Assembly: GCF_004151235.1 (NCBI RefSeq)
Contig: NZ_JUIV01000009.1
Span: forward strand, 62,001 to 126,000
DNA length: 64,000 bases
Direction of reading: 5' to 3'
From: Flavobacterium anhuiense
Lineage (GTDB): Bacteria; Bacteroidota; Bacteroidia; Flavobacteriales; Flavobacteriaceae
Position 1 is the first letter of the stretch. The number at the start of each line of letters is the position of its first letter. A program made the position numbers and the translations under genes. Shown in pieces: positions 11,202 to 20,244 of this stretch. The notes beneath the pieces are model-generated. The model was not told the origin of the DNA, made no database searches, and was given only the letters and a program-made list of their open reading frames with translations.

Positions 11202-13319
11202 ATGCAGCTGAGTATACATCATATAAGTTTTCCTATTGAAGATCCTTTGTTAAAGTATCTTATCGAGATTATCATTATTTTATGCATTCCGCTTTTATTG
11301 AATAAAATAAAAGTGCCGCATTTGCTTGGCCTTATTATTGCCGGTGCGCTTATTGGGCCTAATGGATTTGGAGTGCTTTCTAGAGACAGCAGTGTAGTAG
11401 TCACAGGAACTACAGGTCTTTTGTACATTATGTTTTTGGCAGGCTTGGAAATCGATATGGCCGACTTTAAAAAGAACAAATGGAAGAGTATTATTTTTTC
11501 TATTTTCACTTTTACCGTCCCGTTTGTTTTAGGACTTATAGGCGGTTATTATATATTAGGCTTTTCATTACTTACCTCAATCCTTTTTGCCAGTCTTTTT
11601 TCGTCGCATACTTTAATAGTTTATCCAATGGTAAGCGGTTTAGGAATTGCTAAAAATCTTTCGGTAAATATAACAGTAGGAGGAACGATGATTACCGATG
11701 TGCTTTCGCTTCTTGTTTTAGCGGCTGTCGTTGGAATGTCACAAGGTGAAGTTGGAACAGCTTTTTGGGTGAAGTTATCTGTTTCAATGGTTGTTTTTAC
11801 ATTAATTGTATTGCTTATTTTTCCGATAATTGCCCGCTGGTTTTTTAAAAATGTAGAAGATAAAATATCTCAGTACCTTTTTGTACTTGTCATGATTTAT
11901 CTGGCGGCGCTTTTGGCTGAATTGGCTGGAATTGAATCTATTATTGGAGCTTTTTTTGCCGGATTGGCTTTAAACAAATTGATTCCGCATACTTCATCAT
12001 TAATGAACAGAGTAGAGTTTGTCGGAAATGCCATTTTTATTCCTTTTTTCTTAATAAGTGTCGGAATGCTGATTGATTTTAATGCCTTTATACAAAGTTG
12101 GGAAACATTGTGGGTCGCATCAATTATGCTTATTGCATCTATTGGAGGAAAATACGTTGCCGCTATGCTAACGAAAAAGACATTTAAACTTACTAATGAT
12201 GAAGGACAACTGATTTTTGGACTGAGTTCGGCTTCTGCGGCAGCTACTCTGGCTTCAGTAATGGTGGGATATAATATAATTATCGGAGAAAATGATGCTG
12301 GCGAACCTATAAGACTTTTAAATGAACATGTGCTTAACGGCAGTATTCTTCTTATTCTCGTTTCTTGTACCGTATCATCGTTTGTATCGATGGCAAGTGC
12401 ACAGCGTATAGCACAGGCAGATAAAGACAATACCGTATCGGGTAAGAACGAAGAGAAAGAAAATATACTTTTGGCAGTAAACCATGAGGCTACTGTTGAA
12501 AAAATGGTCAATCTTGGACTGATGGTAAAGTCCTCTGCAAATAAGCAGCTGTATGCTGTAAATGTAATTAACGAAGATGCCAATGAATCTTCTGAAAAAA
12601 ATGCTGAACGAATATTAGAAAATGCCGTTAAAACCGCTTCTGCTGCCGATATAGAATTGCACCCGATTACCCGTCATGATAATGATATAGCAAGCGGAAT
12701 AAGCAATGTGATAAAAGAAAAAGAGATTACAGACCTTATTGTAGGGCTAGAGGGAGGAAAAGGCTTTTCGGCTTCATTCGTGTATAATTTGTATAATGGG
12801 TATCTCCGAAATAAAAGCATCAACTTGATGGTATATCACGCTGTTCAGCCTGCTGCCACAATTAAAAGATATTTGGTTTTTATACCAGCAGATGCCGAGC
12901 TGGATGCTGGATTTTTTCATTCGATGTTAAGAATCTGGAATATAGGCCGTAATTCTGGAGCAAAAATGAGTTTCTACGGAAAAGAGAAAACGCTCAACAT
13001 TCTAAAAAGAATCGCAAAAAAGGCCTCCATAGAAGCCACATTTGATATTTTCTCAAATTGGGAAAATGCAGAACAGACAGCACTTTCTATTGAAGAAAAT
13101 GAAGGCCTAGTCATTATGATGGGAGATAGAGGAATGCATTCCTATTTTCCGAGAATGCGAGATATTCCGGATCTATTGAATCATAGATTTAATAATAACA
13201 ACTATATGCTTATTTATCCTTTTTCTAAAACGGCATTAAGCAATACAGAAAAAAGATCTGTAAGCAGTCACGATGATTTTGCAGAAATAGGAAAAGCGAT
13301 TCGAAATATTTTTAAATAA
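11202..13319 (+). CDS. CPA2 family cation:proton antiporter with C-terminal Usp-like region
   Basis: This 705-residue protein has about 12-13 membrane segments over residues 12-400 with the Na/H exchanger-like signature KVPHLLGLIIAGALIGPNGFG near the N-terminus and ELAGIESIIGAFFAGLALN near 240. This is typical of KefB/NapA-like CPA2 antiporters of the inner membrane. Residues about 420-705 are soluble, with ENILLAVNHEATVEKMVNLG and a later KRYLVFIPADAE, resembling tandem universal-stress-protein-like domains rather than the TrkA_N domain of KefC. The exchanged ion (Na+ or K+) is not determinable. It is the second gene after a lipoprotein. Confidence 0.88.
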   Translation: MQLSIHHISFPIEDPLLKYLIEIIIILCIPLLLNKIKVPHLLGLIIAGALIGPNGFGVLSRDSSVVVTGTTGLLYIMFLAGLEIDMADFKKNKWKSIIFSIFTFTVPFVLGLIGGYYILGFSLLTSILFASLFSSHTLIVYPMVSGLGIAKNLSVNITVGGTMITDVLSLLVLAAVVGMSQGEVGTAFWVKLSVSMVVFTLIVLLIFPIIARWFFKNVEDKISQYLFVLVMIYLAALLAELAGIESIIGAFFAGLALNKLIPHTSSLMNRVEFVGNAIFIPFFLISVGMLIDFNAFIQSWETLWVASIMLIASIGGKYVAAMLTKKTFKLTNDEGQLIFGLSSASAAATLASVMVGYNIIIGENDAGEPIRLLNEHVLNGSILLILVSCTVSSFVSMASAQRIAQADKDNTVSGKNEEKENILLAVNHEATVEKMVNLGLMVKSSANKQLYAVNVINEDANESSEKNAERILENAVKTASAADIELHPITRHDNDIASGISNVIKEKEITDLIVGLEGGKGFSASFVYNLYNGYLRNKSINLMVYHAVQPAATIKRYLVFIPADAELDAGFFHSMLRIWNIGRNSGAKMSFYGKEKTLNILKRIAKKASIEATFDIFSNWENAEQTALSIEENEGLVIMMGDRGMHSYFPRMRDIPDLLNHRFNNNNYMLIYPFSKTALSNTEKRSVSSHDDFAEIGKAIRNIFK

Positions 13320-13429
13320 TGCTTTAGACTTAAAAAAAACTATTTTTTTTAATGGAAAATAACCATGTAATCAGGTATTGTTTTCTGTATTTGACGTCAG
13401 TAAATTTGTGGCTAATCAAATAAATACCG

Positions 13430-14788
13430 ATGAAAGTTAACAGTTTAGATGGTTTTTTAGCGATGAAATTAACATTTTTTGAGAATAGAAAAGCAAGTTT
13501 AGTAAAACAGATTTTGTATATAATGATGCTAGTTCCATTTCTTGCATTTAGCCAAAAAGAAATAGTCCCTGGAAGTAAAGATATCAATACAAAATATATT
13601 AAACCCGAAAAATCGCTCTATACCGTGTATTATGTAAAAGGTACAGAATGGAAAAATATGGGAGCATTGACTTACGATATTTCTTTGGCTAACAATCAGC
13701 TGACTTTAAATAATACTTTTACTCCAAAAGACAACGGAAAGCCTACAACAAGAATTAGTACAGCAGATGCATTAACTCTTAAAGCGATTAGTTATTCTGA
13801 TGAAACAAAGAATGCAAAACTAAACCTTAATTTTGGAGAAACGATTACAGGTAATTTTTATTCAAAGAAAACCAAAAAAGACAAAAAGCTCAAGCTTAAG
13901 CCAAAGGAGGAATTTTTTGATTTCAACTGGACTGATCACTTGATTGGAACATTACCATTGGATGTTGGGTATAAAGGTCGTTTTCCGCAATTTTATTACA
14001 ATGACGAGTCAAATGTTCTTGTTGAATATTACACTATTAAAGAAGTAAAAAGCTTCGTTTACAATTCTCCTCGAACTGGAAAGCATGATTCATGGATTGT
14101 TTCAGTTCTGGAAGAAAGTACTAACGCTTATTATAATTATATTATAGACAAAAAAGACCGTCGATTATGGCAGCGCGAAATGTCTACGGCAAATGGAATG
14201 TGGGAGATTACTGTTAATGAAGAATTAGATTATCAGCCAATTAAAAATAAATTTAATAAAGAAGAAGTTGCCAGACAGATTTCCAGTGGCAACAGTGTCA
14301 TAATTGGTACAGCTTATGCAAGATCTGACTCTGGTAAGCGATTGGGAGGTTTGGTCAATACGGCTAAGAAACAATTTGCGCCAAAGGGAACGGAGATTAC
14401 TATTTTTCCAAGTTCAGCTTATTATGAGGAATGGATAGAAGTCAATAAGAAAATCCGTAAGCAGAAGAAAATGCCAGAAGTCCCTTTGGATAGCGATTTT
14501 GGTTACTCAATTAAAAAAGCCAAAGTGTATGACGATCAAGGACATTTTGAATTTGCCGATCTAATGCCAGGAACTTATGTTGTTATGGTAAGTTTTGATT
14601 TCACAAACTCGTATAATTATTCGTATGTATCTGGTTATACTAATTATTATAATTATTTTGGCTATCAAGGTTCTACAACAAATTATGGTAGTGCAAGGCA
14701 ATCTTATACTGATAAAGCTAATATTGAGAAGCGCGTGACGATTGATAAGGATGGGGAAAAGAAAGAAATATACTTAAAAGAGATATAA
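13430..14788 (+). CDS. Hypothetical secreted protein
   Basis: A 452-residue protein with an N-terminal signal, LYIMMLVPFLAFSQ, cleaved near residue 42 if the listed start is used. Starting at M12 (nucleotide 13463) would give a more usual leader. The body is beta-rich (residues 60-270), with a DFNWTDHLIGTLPLDVGYKG stretch, and ends with a domain containing ARSDSGKRLGGLVNTAKKQFAPKGTEITIFP and many tyrosines (SYNYSYVSGYTNYYNYFGY). The late part resembles a carboxypeptidase-regulatory-like fold in having APKGTEITIFP followed by GHFEFADLMPGTYVVMVSF. I cannot assign a function. A hairpin terminator follows. Confidence 0.75.
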   Translation: MKVNSLDGFLAMKLTFFENRKASLVKQILYIMMLVPFLAFSQKEIVPGSKDINTKYIKPEKSLYTVYYVKGTEWKNMGALTYDISLANNQLTLNNTFTPKDNGKPTTRISTADALTLKAISYSDETKNAKLNLNFGETITGNFYSKKTKKDKKLKLKPKEEFFDFNWTDHLIGTLPLDVGYKGRFPQFYYNDESNVLVEYYTIKEVKSFVYNSPRTGKHDSWIVSVLEESTNAYYNYIIDKKDRRLWQREMSTANGMWEITVNEELDYQPIKNKFNKEEVARQISSGNSVIIGTAYARSDSGKRLGGLVNTAKKQFAPKGTEITIFPSSAYYEEWIEVNKKIRKQKKMPEVPLDSDFGYSIKKAKVYDDQGHFEFADLMPGTYVVMVSFDFTNSYNYSYVSGYTNYYNYFGYQGSTTNYGSARQSYTDKANIEKRVTIDKDGEKKEIYLKEI

Positions 14789-14796
14789 AAAATCAG

Positions 14797-14830
14797 AAAG
14801 CCGTATTAGGAGAGAGTTTGATACGGCTTT
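14797..14830. terminator. Shared terminator between convergent genes
   Basis: Arms AAAGCCGTAT and ATACGGCTTT with a 14-base loop, then AGTTTTTTT. It lies between the stop codons of the secreted protein (+) and the DUF1579-like protein (-). Confidence 0.65.
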
Positions 14831-14837
14831 AGTTTTT

Positions 14838-15392
14838 TTAATTTTCCTGCTCAAATCTGGACATATACATATACCAGTTCCATTCCCAAGAATTTCCGTT
14901 ATCTTCAGAAAATGCTTGGCTCCATACAGGATTATTTTTGTCTCTGGCATCCCAGCGAAAAATCACAACGATATCTTTTCCGTTAAAAACATCTTTAGTT
15001 ACAAAATGGCCAACATTATTCTCAAAAGAACCTAATACCGGCGGATCTAGTTTTCCTTCATTAGAATCGGCCCAATAAATACTCCACAATTTGCTTTTCG
15101 GATTAAACAATCTTACAGTCATGCCTTCAAATGGATGTCCGTCAAAAGTGGCAAGAAAATTATCAATATTGCCAATTCCATTTAGAACCTTATACATTTC
15201 TTGTGTCGATTCAAATTCTGTCCATTCAGTGCAATTGGACAATCTTGAATTGAGTTTTTTATTGCGAAGTTTCCATTTTCCTTGAAAAAAATCAAAATCA
15301 TCTTTAGATGAAGTAGGAGAAGGCGTGATTATTAATTCTCCATTTGCATCAAAATTTATTTTTGGAATTTCTAAATCTTCAGTTTGCATCAT
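14838..15392 (-). CDS. DUF1579-like / lipocalin-like hypothetical protein
   Basis: A 184-residue cytoplasmic protein without a signal peptide. The pattern DFDFFQGKWKLRNKKLNSRL, then WTEFESTQEMYKVLNGIGNIDNF, LRLFNP-type strand (VRLFNPKSKLWSIYWAD) and a terminal WEWNWYMYMSRFE matches small DUF1579-like proteins with a lipocalin-like barrel, whose role is unknown. It overlaps the NIPSNAP gene by 14 bp, so the two are co-transcribed and probably translationally coupled. The adjacent divergent HxlR regulator probably controls both. Confidence 0.72.
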   Translation of the reverse strand: MMQTEDLEIPKINFDANGELIITPSPTSSKDDFDFFQGKWKLRNKKLNSRLSNCTEWTEFESTQEMYKVLNGIGNIDNFLATFDGHPFEGMTVRLFNPKSKLWSIYWADSNEGKLDPPVLGSFENNVGHFVTKDVFNGKDIVVIFRWDARDKNNPVWSQAFSEDNGNSWEWNWYMYMSRFEQEN

Positions 15393-16098
15393 TTTTAGTT
15401 GTTTGATTATTAGTCTGCTGGTTTAAAAGTAATAATTTACGATGGATTGTTACCAGTTGCTGTATTGAAAAATTTAATGAAGACGGCATATTGTCAATTG
15501 CTTTTTGTTTTGTTTCATACTCACTTTTGTCTTCATAATGGGTTATAGCTACCAAGAGATTTTTATCCTGAAAAACAGGCAGTCTCGGAAAATCGTTCTC
15601 TTTCATTTCACTTACCCAAAACGAAATATCAGTAACATCCATAGTTTTCAGAAACGGAATATATTCAATGTCAAATAGTTTTATTGTTTGTTCTAATGTA
15701 CTGTTGCAGATGTAGAAATCAATAACTGTGATGTGTTTATTGGTTTTAAGATTTGAGCTTTTATACAATGGTTTTAAGAGATAAACATTATCAGAGTTTA
15801 TCATCATTTCATTGGCTGCTTTTCCGTTTTCTTTCCATACAATGCTTTCACAATAAAAGTCATTTAGAAATTTTATTCTGGTTTCCATGTTTTTAAAGCC
15901 ACGAAACCAAACAAATCGATCATTTGAGTTCTCAATTTTAAATTCTCCCAAAGTGTAACCGCCTAATTCCTGCATAGGTTCAACAAACTTTGTGTGAAAA
16001 AAATTACTGAATGTGTCGGCTAAATTGGGTTTTAGTAAATAATTACGAATCTCCAATACTTTGATATCTTCTGAACCTTCTTGTGTATTATAAGCCAT
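15379..16098 (-). CDS. NIPSNAP family protein
   Basis: I use the ATG at 16098 (239 residues, MAYNTQEG); an in-frame start at 16164 would lie in the promoter region and add an unrelated hydrophobic stretch. The protein opens with the NIPSNAP-type ferredoxin-like domain: VLEIRNYLLKPNLADTFSNFF, then YTLGEFKIENSNDRFVWFRGFKNMETR. A second similar fold spans about residues 115-215. NIPSNAP-domain proteins are often linked to monooxygenase or dehydratase chemistry, but the role here is unknown. It is the first gene of a two-gene unit divergent from an HxlR regulator. Confidence 0.78.
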   Translation of the reverse strand: MAYNTQEGSEDIKVLEIRNYLLKPNLADTFSNFFHTKFVEPMQELGGYTLGEFKIENSNDRFVWFRGFKNMETRIKFLNDFYCESIVWKENGKAANEMMINSDNVYLLKPLYKSSNLKTNKHITVIDFYICNSTLEQTIKLFDIEYIPFLKTMDVTDISFWVSEMKENDFPRLPVFQDKNLLVAITHYEDKSEYETKQKAIDNMPSSLNFSIQQLVTIHRKLLLLNQQTNNQTTKNDAN

Positions 16099-16154
16099 AT
16101 TATTTCTATTTAAAATGTTTATGCAAAGTAAATTAAATGATATCTTTATGACAA

Positions 16155-16177
16155 GTAGGCACAATTTTGTATCCTAC
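16155..16177. promoter_or_regulatory. Putative HxlR operator in the divergent promoter
   Basis: GTAGG and CCTAC form an inverted repeat with a 13-bp spacer between the NIPSNAP start (16098) and the regulator start. HxlR/MarR-like dimers typically bind GTA...TAC palindromes next to their own gene. A TATCTTTA sequence at about 16140-16148 could be the -7 element for the regulator, placing the repeat over the transcription start. Confidence 0.45.
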
Positions 16178-16226
16178 ATACCAAAAACAAAGTAATGCTG
16201 ATTATCAGTTTGTTAAAATCAAAAAA

Positions 16227-16550
16227 ATGATAAAAAAAAATAAAACCGCTTATTGTCCTGTTGATTATGCTTTTCAAAGAATTGGCGGAAAATATAAAGG
16301 AAGAATCTTGTGGTATTTGAAAGATGGCATCATGAGATATGGCGAATTAAAAAGAATTGTAGAAGGAATAACACCAAAAATGCTTACTCAAACGCTAAGA
16401 GAATTAGAAGAAGATAAATTAATTATGAGAAAGGTTTATAAAGAAGTGCCACCTCGTGTAGAATATCGCCTTTCGGAAACGGGAAAAGAATTAATTCCGT
16501 TTATTGACCAGATGCGAATTTGGGGAGAAAAACAAATGGCTATGGAGTAG
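16227..16550 (+). CDS. HxlR family transcriptional regulator
   Basis: I choose the ATG at 16227 (107 residues, MIKKNKTAYCPVDYAF). The longer reading uses a TTG at 16167 that lies on the operator-like repeat. The core is a winged helix of the HxlR type: CPVDYAFQRIGGKYKGRILWYL, then RYGELKRIVEGITPKMLTQTLRELEEDKLIMRKVYKEVPPRVEYRLSETG. The N-terminal cysteine (C9) is the residue used for redox or aldehyde sensing in HypR/HxlR/YodB relatives, so a reactive-electrophile signal is possible. It likely regulates itself and the NIPSNAP operon. Confidence 0.9.
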   Translation: MIKKNKTAYCPVDYAFQRIGGKYKGRILWYLKDGIMRYGELKRIVEGITPKMLTQTLRELEEDKLIMRKVYKEVPPRVEYRLSETGKELIPFIDQMRIWGEKQMAME

Positions 16551-16661
16551 CTTTTAAATTTCTTTTTGAAAAATTTTCAATATTAGAAAATGAATCATTT
16601 TATTAAAAAAAATATATACTTTTAGTAATTGATTACTAACTGACTAATAGACCAAAAAAAC

Positions 16662-17609
16662 ATGAGTTCTCAAAACCCAAAAAACGAAATAAGCCGGCGC
16701 AAGTTTTTACAAAATAGTACATTAGCGACAGCTGGAATTTACTTAGGTATTTTAGGCATGCCTAAAGTATTCGGAAATGTCTTGATTGATAAAGATGCTA
16801 AAGGCATTCAAGATATAAAGCTAAATAATGGACTAAAAATGCCTATGCTCGGGTTCGGGACTTACGGATTAAGCGGTGAAGTTTGCCAAAAATCTGTGGT
16901 CGAAGCCATATCTGCTGGTTATCGCCTTATTGATACAGCAAAAGTATACGGGAATGGAGTAGAAGTAGGCAAAGCCATAAAACAAAGCGGAATTGATAGA
17001 AAGCAGCTTTTTGTAACTTCAAAACTATGGGTTGACGATGCTGGTTACGAAAATGCTAAAAAAGGTTTTGAAGAAACGCTAAGAAAATTACAGCTAGATT
17101 ATCTGGATTTATATCTAATACACCGTCCGAGAGGCGATGTAAAAGGATCTTGGAAAGCCATGGAAGAACTGTACAAAGCTGGAAAAATCAAAGCTATCGG
17201 CATAAGTAATTTTGATCCTGCCCAATTGGCTGATCTTTTATCTTATGCGCAAATAAAACCAGTTATAAATCAGATCGAAACTCACGCTTATTTTCAACAG
17301 GCAAATGACTATAAAGTGCTAAAGCAGCATAATGTACAGATGCAAGCATGGGCGCCTTTTGCAGAAGGACGAAACGGTCTTTTTACTAACGAAGTTTTGA
17401 CTCAAATAGCTAAGAAACATGGCAAGACTACCGCACAGGTAAGTTTAAGATGGCATTACCAGCTAGGTATTGTTGCTATTCCGAGGTCTTCTCAAAAAGA
17501 ACATATTACAGAAAACCTTAATATTTTTGATTTCAAGCTTGACGATGCTGATATGAAAGCGATTGAAAAGTTAGATTTAAATAAAACCCAGTTTCCAGAG
17601 TGGAGTTAA
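16662..17609 (+). CDS. Tat-exported aldo/keto reductase
   Basis: A 315-residue protein with a twin-arginine motif SRRKFLQ (11-17) and a hydrophobic stretch to about 35, so it is probably exported folded with its cofactor. The AKR tetrad is complete: D91, Y96, K121 and H154 (LIHRP). The family reduces carbonyls with NADPH using a TIM barrel. Export of an NAD(P)H-dependent reductase is uncommon, and cofactor supply in the periplasm is unexplained. It follows the HxlR regulator at 111 bp and is followed by a strong terminator, so it may be a separate unit. Substrate unknown. Confidence 0.9.
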   Translation: MSSQNPKNEISRRKFLQNSTLATAGIYLGILGMPKVFGNVLIDKDAKGIQDIKLNNGLKMPMLGFGTYGLSGEVCQKSVVEAISAGYRLIDTAKVYGNGVEVGKAIKQSGIDRKQLFVTSKLWVDDAGYENAKKGFEETLRKLQLDYLDLYLIHRPRGDVKGSWKAMEELYKAGKIKAIGISNFDPAQLADLLSYAQIKPVINQIETHAYFQQANDYKVLKQHNVQMQAWAPFAEGRNGLFTNEVLTQIAKKHGKTTAQVSLRWHYQLGIVAIPRSSQKEHITENLNIFDFKLDDADMKAIEKLDLNKTQFPEWS

Positions 17610-17633
17610 CATTTTGGTATGAAAACTATAATA

Positions 17634-17663
17634 AAAAGCCCATTTCTATTGAAATGGGCTTTT
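17634..17663. terminator. Intrinsic terminator after the aldo/keto reductase gene
   Basis: AAAAGCCCATTTC, loop TATT, GAAATGGGCTTTT. It lies between convergent genes and can serve both. Confidence 0.8.
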
Positions 17664-17708
17664 CAAGTTTATAATCCTTACTGAATGTTTCAGCCACTTT
17701 GAATTTGT

Positions 17709-18659
17709 TTACTCACGAATAGATGTTTTATCTTCTAGAGTCATTTTGGCAATTTCGTCTTTTCTTTTAAAAGATACGCCATTATGTTTTTTCATATAAT
17801 TTAATAATTCAGAAACTGTTTGAACCATTTGCGGAGTGCCTCCAATTCTATCATGAAAGCTAATAGACATTTGTCTGCGCTTGAATTCGCTTTCGGCATA
17901 AAGTTGGTCAAATTCTGCTTTTACCTGATTAAAGAACTGATCCGTTGAAAAGTTTTTCCCTTCAATCAGAACAATATCATTACAACGAATGGTATATGTA
18001 ACCACTGCAAAATCTTTTTTATTGGCTTGAATTATAAAAGGTTCATCTCGGCTTAAATCGTCAATATGATAGATAAAACCTAATTCTTGCAGAATTTTAA
18101 TGGTATTTTCTCCACGTCGAAGCCAATTCGCATTATATCCAACTGGAGTAAATCCGGTTACTTGCTTTATGGCATCGGCACCTGCTTTTATGAATTTTTT
18201 CTCTTCATCATAAGGCATGGCATATTGCGAACTCCAGTTCATACCATGAGCAGCAGCTTCATGACCTCGCTGCACAATTTCTTTTGCCAGTTGCGGATTT
18301 TGTAAAACAGCTGAACCCACCATATGCGAAGTAACTTTTATTCCATGTTTATCCCAATTGTCCAGCATTCTCGGAATTCCCTCTTTATAACCATATTGAT
18401 ACCAAGTTAATGCAGGCTGATCAATATAGCCTTTTTGCATATTTTGCGGAAACGGACTTTCTGCATTTTCGGGCTGTCCGCCAGCTTCAAACTGCATAGA
18501 AATAGAAACCACCAATCTTGAACCGTCTAACCATTTATTTTGTATTTCTGATTCCATTTTTTCTTGTTTTATAGGATTCGAAAATGCATCAACAGGGTTT
18601 GTCATTACTGCAGCACCTGTCAAGCCAGCCATTTTTATAAAATCTCTTCTTGTTGTCAT
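17709..18659 (-). CDS. Tat-exported polysaccharide deacetylase family protein (PuuE-like)
   Basis: A 316-residue protein with a Tat leader TTRRDFIK (2-9) followed by a hydrophobic segment. The NodB-type fold is seen as GGQPENAESPFP, GIPRMLDNWDKHGIKVTSHMVGSAV, RGHEAAAHGMNW and GFTPVGYNANWLRRGENTIKILQELGFIYHIDDLSRDEPF. This arrangement is nearer to PuuE-like (allantoinase) and related deacetylases than to chitin deacetylases. The family hydrolyses amide bonds; the substrate is unknown. It lies 215 bp downstream of the porin end of the cluster below on the same strand, separated by a repeat element, so co-regulation is possible but unproven. Confidence 0.82.
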   Translation of the reverse strand: MTTRRDFIKMAGLTGAAVMTNPVDAFSNPIKQEKMESEIQNKWLDGSRLVVSISMQFEAGGQPENAESPFPQNMQKGYIDQPALTWYQYGYKEGIPRMLDNWDKHGIKVTSHMVGSAVLQNPQLAKEIVQRGHEAAAHGMNWSSQYAMPYDEEKKFIKAGADAIKQVTGFTPVGYNANWLRRGENTIKILQELGFIYHIDDLSRDEPFIIQANKKDFAVVTYTIRCNDIVLIEGKNFSTDQFFNQVKAEFDQLYAESEFKRRQMSISFHDRIGGTPQMVQTVSELLNYMKKHNGVSFKRKDEIAKMTLEDKTSIRE

Positions 18660-18701
18660 TTTTTTGATATTTAGAAATTATCATTTTTTTTAGCAATAAG
18701 T

Positions 18702-18857
18702 TTTTTAAACACATAGAAACAGATATACTTTGCCAAAAAAGACGTTTCACTTAATTTAAATGCATCCCGATAGCTATCGGGACTATGTGTTAGAAACTAG
18801 TTTCTTTCAATATTCTTTTCTAAGATTAAAAAATCTATGTTTCTATGTGTTTAAAAA
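18702..18857. repeat. Structured intergenic repeat element with central CCCGATAG/CTATCGGG palindrome
   Basis: 19-bp perfect inverted arms (18702-18720, containing ACACATAGAAAC, and 18839-18857, its mirror) bracket 118 bp. An 18-bp perfect palindrome built on CCCGATAG/CTATCGGG lies inside at 18765-18782, and CTATGTGTTAGAAAC at 18783-18797 echoes the arms. From memory, similar phrases recur in Flavobacterium intergenic regions. There is no ORF, so this is a non-autonomous repeat. Confidence 0.65.
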
Positions 18858-18874
18858 TTTGCCAATGATTTAAC

Positions 18875-20242
18875 TTAGAACTTAATCTGCATCGTAACGC
18901 CTGTAAAAAACATATCTTTTCCAGTTCCCGCAGCTTTTAAGAAATCCCCCGCTTTAAACCAAGTTGCCTCAACGCGGAAATACAAATACTGGTTAGGCGT
19001 ATAGATAATTTCACTTTCCAACTGTTTTCCAATTTCTTTTGCGTCGGTGGCATCACCAGGATAAATCATGATCGTGTTCGGACCGTAAATTCCATCTTCG
19101 CTGCTATATCTCCAGAACATATCGTAATCAATAACCCAATCGATGTTTTTTGCTAATTCTAAGGCGATGGAAGGATGAAAATCAACTAAATTGGAAGGGC
19201 CAATAACAGAAGCCAATCCGAAGTAGGCGCCTCTAGGAAACAATGGATTAAAAGTGTTCAATTGATTGTCGCCATTGGTTTTATCTCCGCTGATTAATTC
19301 GACCTTAAAACCAAATTCAGGTTTTAAAACTACAGATGCAAATCGATATCCAGTATTTAGAGAAACTGTCCAAGCTTTGATGTTTTTAGATTCTACATCT
19401 CCAAACTGGTAAACCGCTTCGGCATCATAACGCCATTCGTCATATTTTCCCCAAATACGAGTTCCTATAGAGTGGCGCAATTCTTTTCCGCTAGCATCAT
19501 CAAAATTGGCATTGGCTCTTTGGTAACCCAAATAATAAAGGTCAACATTCTTGATCGCCGGAATTTTATTGATAACAAAATAACTTCCCCAGAATTGTCT
19601 TTTTTTATTCGAATAATCATCAAAAATACCATCTTGAGCCACTACATAATGGCTATAAAATAAATCGGTGTGGAAATTATTGTACCCAAAAATTGCTTTT
19701 GCAGCATCAAAAGATTGGCGGTTATTTGGCCCATCGCGCACGGCAACCAAACGCTGTGATCCATAACTCAATTCCTGTCTTCCAGCTCTAAAAACCAATT
19801 GTTTGTTCTTTTCTGAAAGTATATTAATATCAATAAAACCCTGATGTACTTCGAGCGGATTACTATCCACCGGACTCGGGTCAATTCTCCCATTAGCATT
19901 GCTGCTTTGAAGCTGAATAAATGCTCGAAAGTATTTGCTCGAATGAAAATCGGCATGAAGCAAAAGTCGGTTCAAAATGTATCCGTCAGGATCTTGAGGA
20001 TCATCTCCCCATTTTTCATTTTTGGCATAGAAATATTGATACCTGACTTCTCCTCCAAAACTCAGATAAGTTTCTCCCGAAGAGGAGAGAGGCAGATATT
20101 TCATGGTTTTGTACCAGCTTTTTTTGACAGTATCTTTTTGTAAAACCTCATAGTTTTCATCATATCGCAAGGATTTAAAATCTGGATACGATTGTGCCTG
20201 AAGTTTCAAACAAATAAGAAATATAAGAATGATTTTTTTCAT
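18875..20242 (-). CDS. Alginate-export-family outer-membrane porin
   Basis: A 455-residue protein with an N-terminal signal peptide ending LQAQS (about residue 18) and then a long beta-barrel pattern: alternating strands such as TYLSFGGEVRYQYFYAK, ELSYGSQRLVAVRDGPNNRQSFDA and a terminal strand GKDMFFTGVTMQIKF ending in phenylalanine. The SYGSQRL-VR-GPNNRQSFD block is characteristic of the Alginate_exp domain. Members form outer-membrane channels for anionic or organic molecules; true alginate transport is not implied. It lies 2 bp after the MBL-fold gene, so it is the last gene of this operon. Confidence 0.85.
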   Translation of the reverse strand: MKKIILIFLICLKLQAQSYPDFKSLRYDENYEVLQKDTVKKSWYKTMKYLPLSSSGETYLSFGGEVRYQYFYAKNEKWGDDPQDPDGYILNRLLLHADFHSSKYFRAFIQLQSSNANGRIDPSPVDSNPLEVHQGFIDINILSEKNKQLVFRAGRQELSYGSQRLVAVRDGPNNRQSFDAAKAIFGYNNFHTDLFYSHYVVAQDGIFDDYSNKKRQFWGSYFVINKIPAIKNVDLYYLGYQRANANFDDASGKELRHSIGTRIWGKYDEWRYDAEAVYQFGDVESKNIKAWTVSLNTGYRFASVVLKPEFGFKVELISGDKTNGDNQLNTFNPLFPRGAYFGLASVIGPSNLVDFHPSIALELAKNIDWVIDYDMFWRYSSEDGIYGPNTIMIYPGDATDAKEIGKQLESEIIYTPNQYLYFRVEATWFKAGDFLKAAGTGKDMFFTGVTMQIKF

Positions 20243-20244
20243 GG

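Noticed and set aside
16167..16226. Longer HxlR start at TTG 16167
   Set aside because: It lies on the operator-like repeat and adds residues foreign to the family; the ATG at 16227 starts just before the conserved region.
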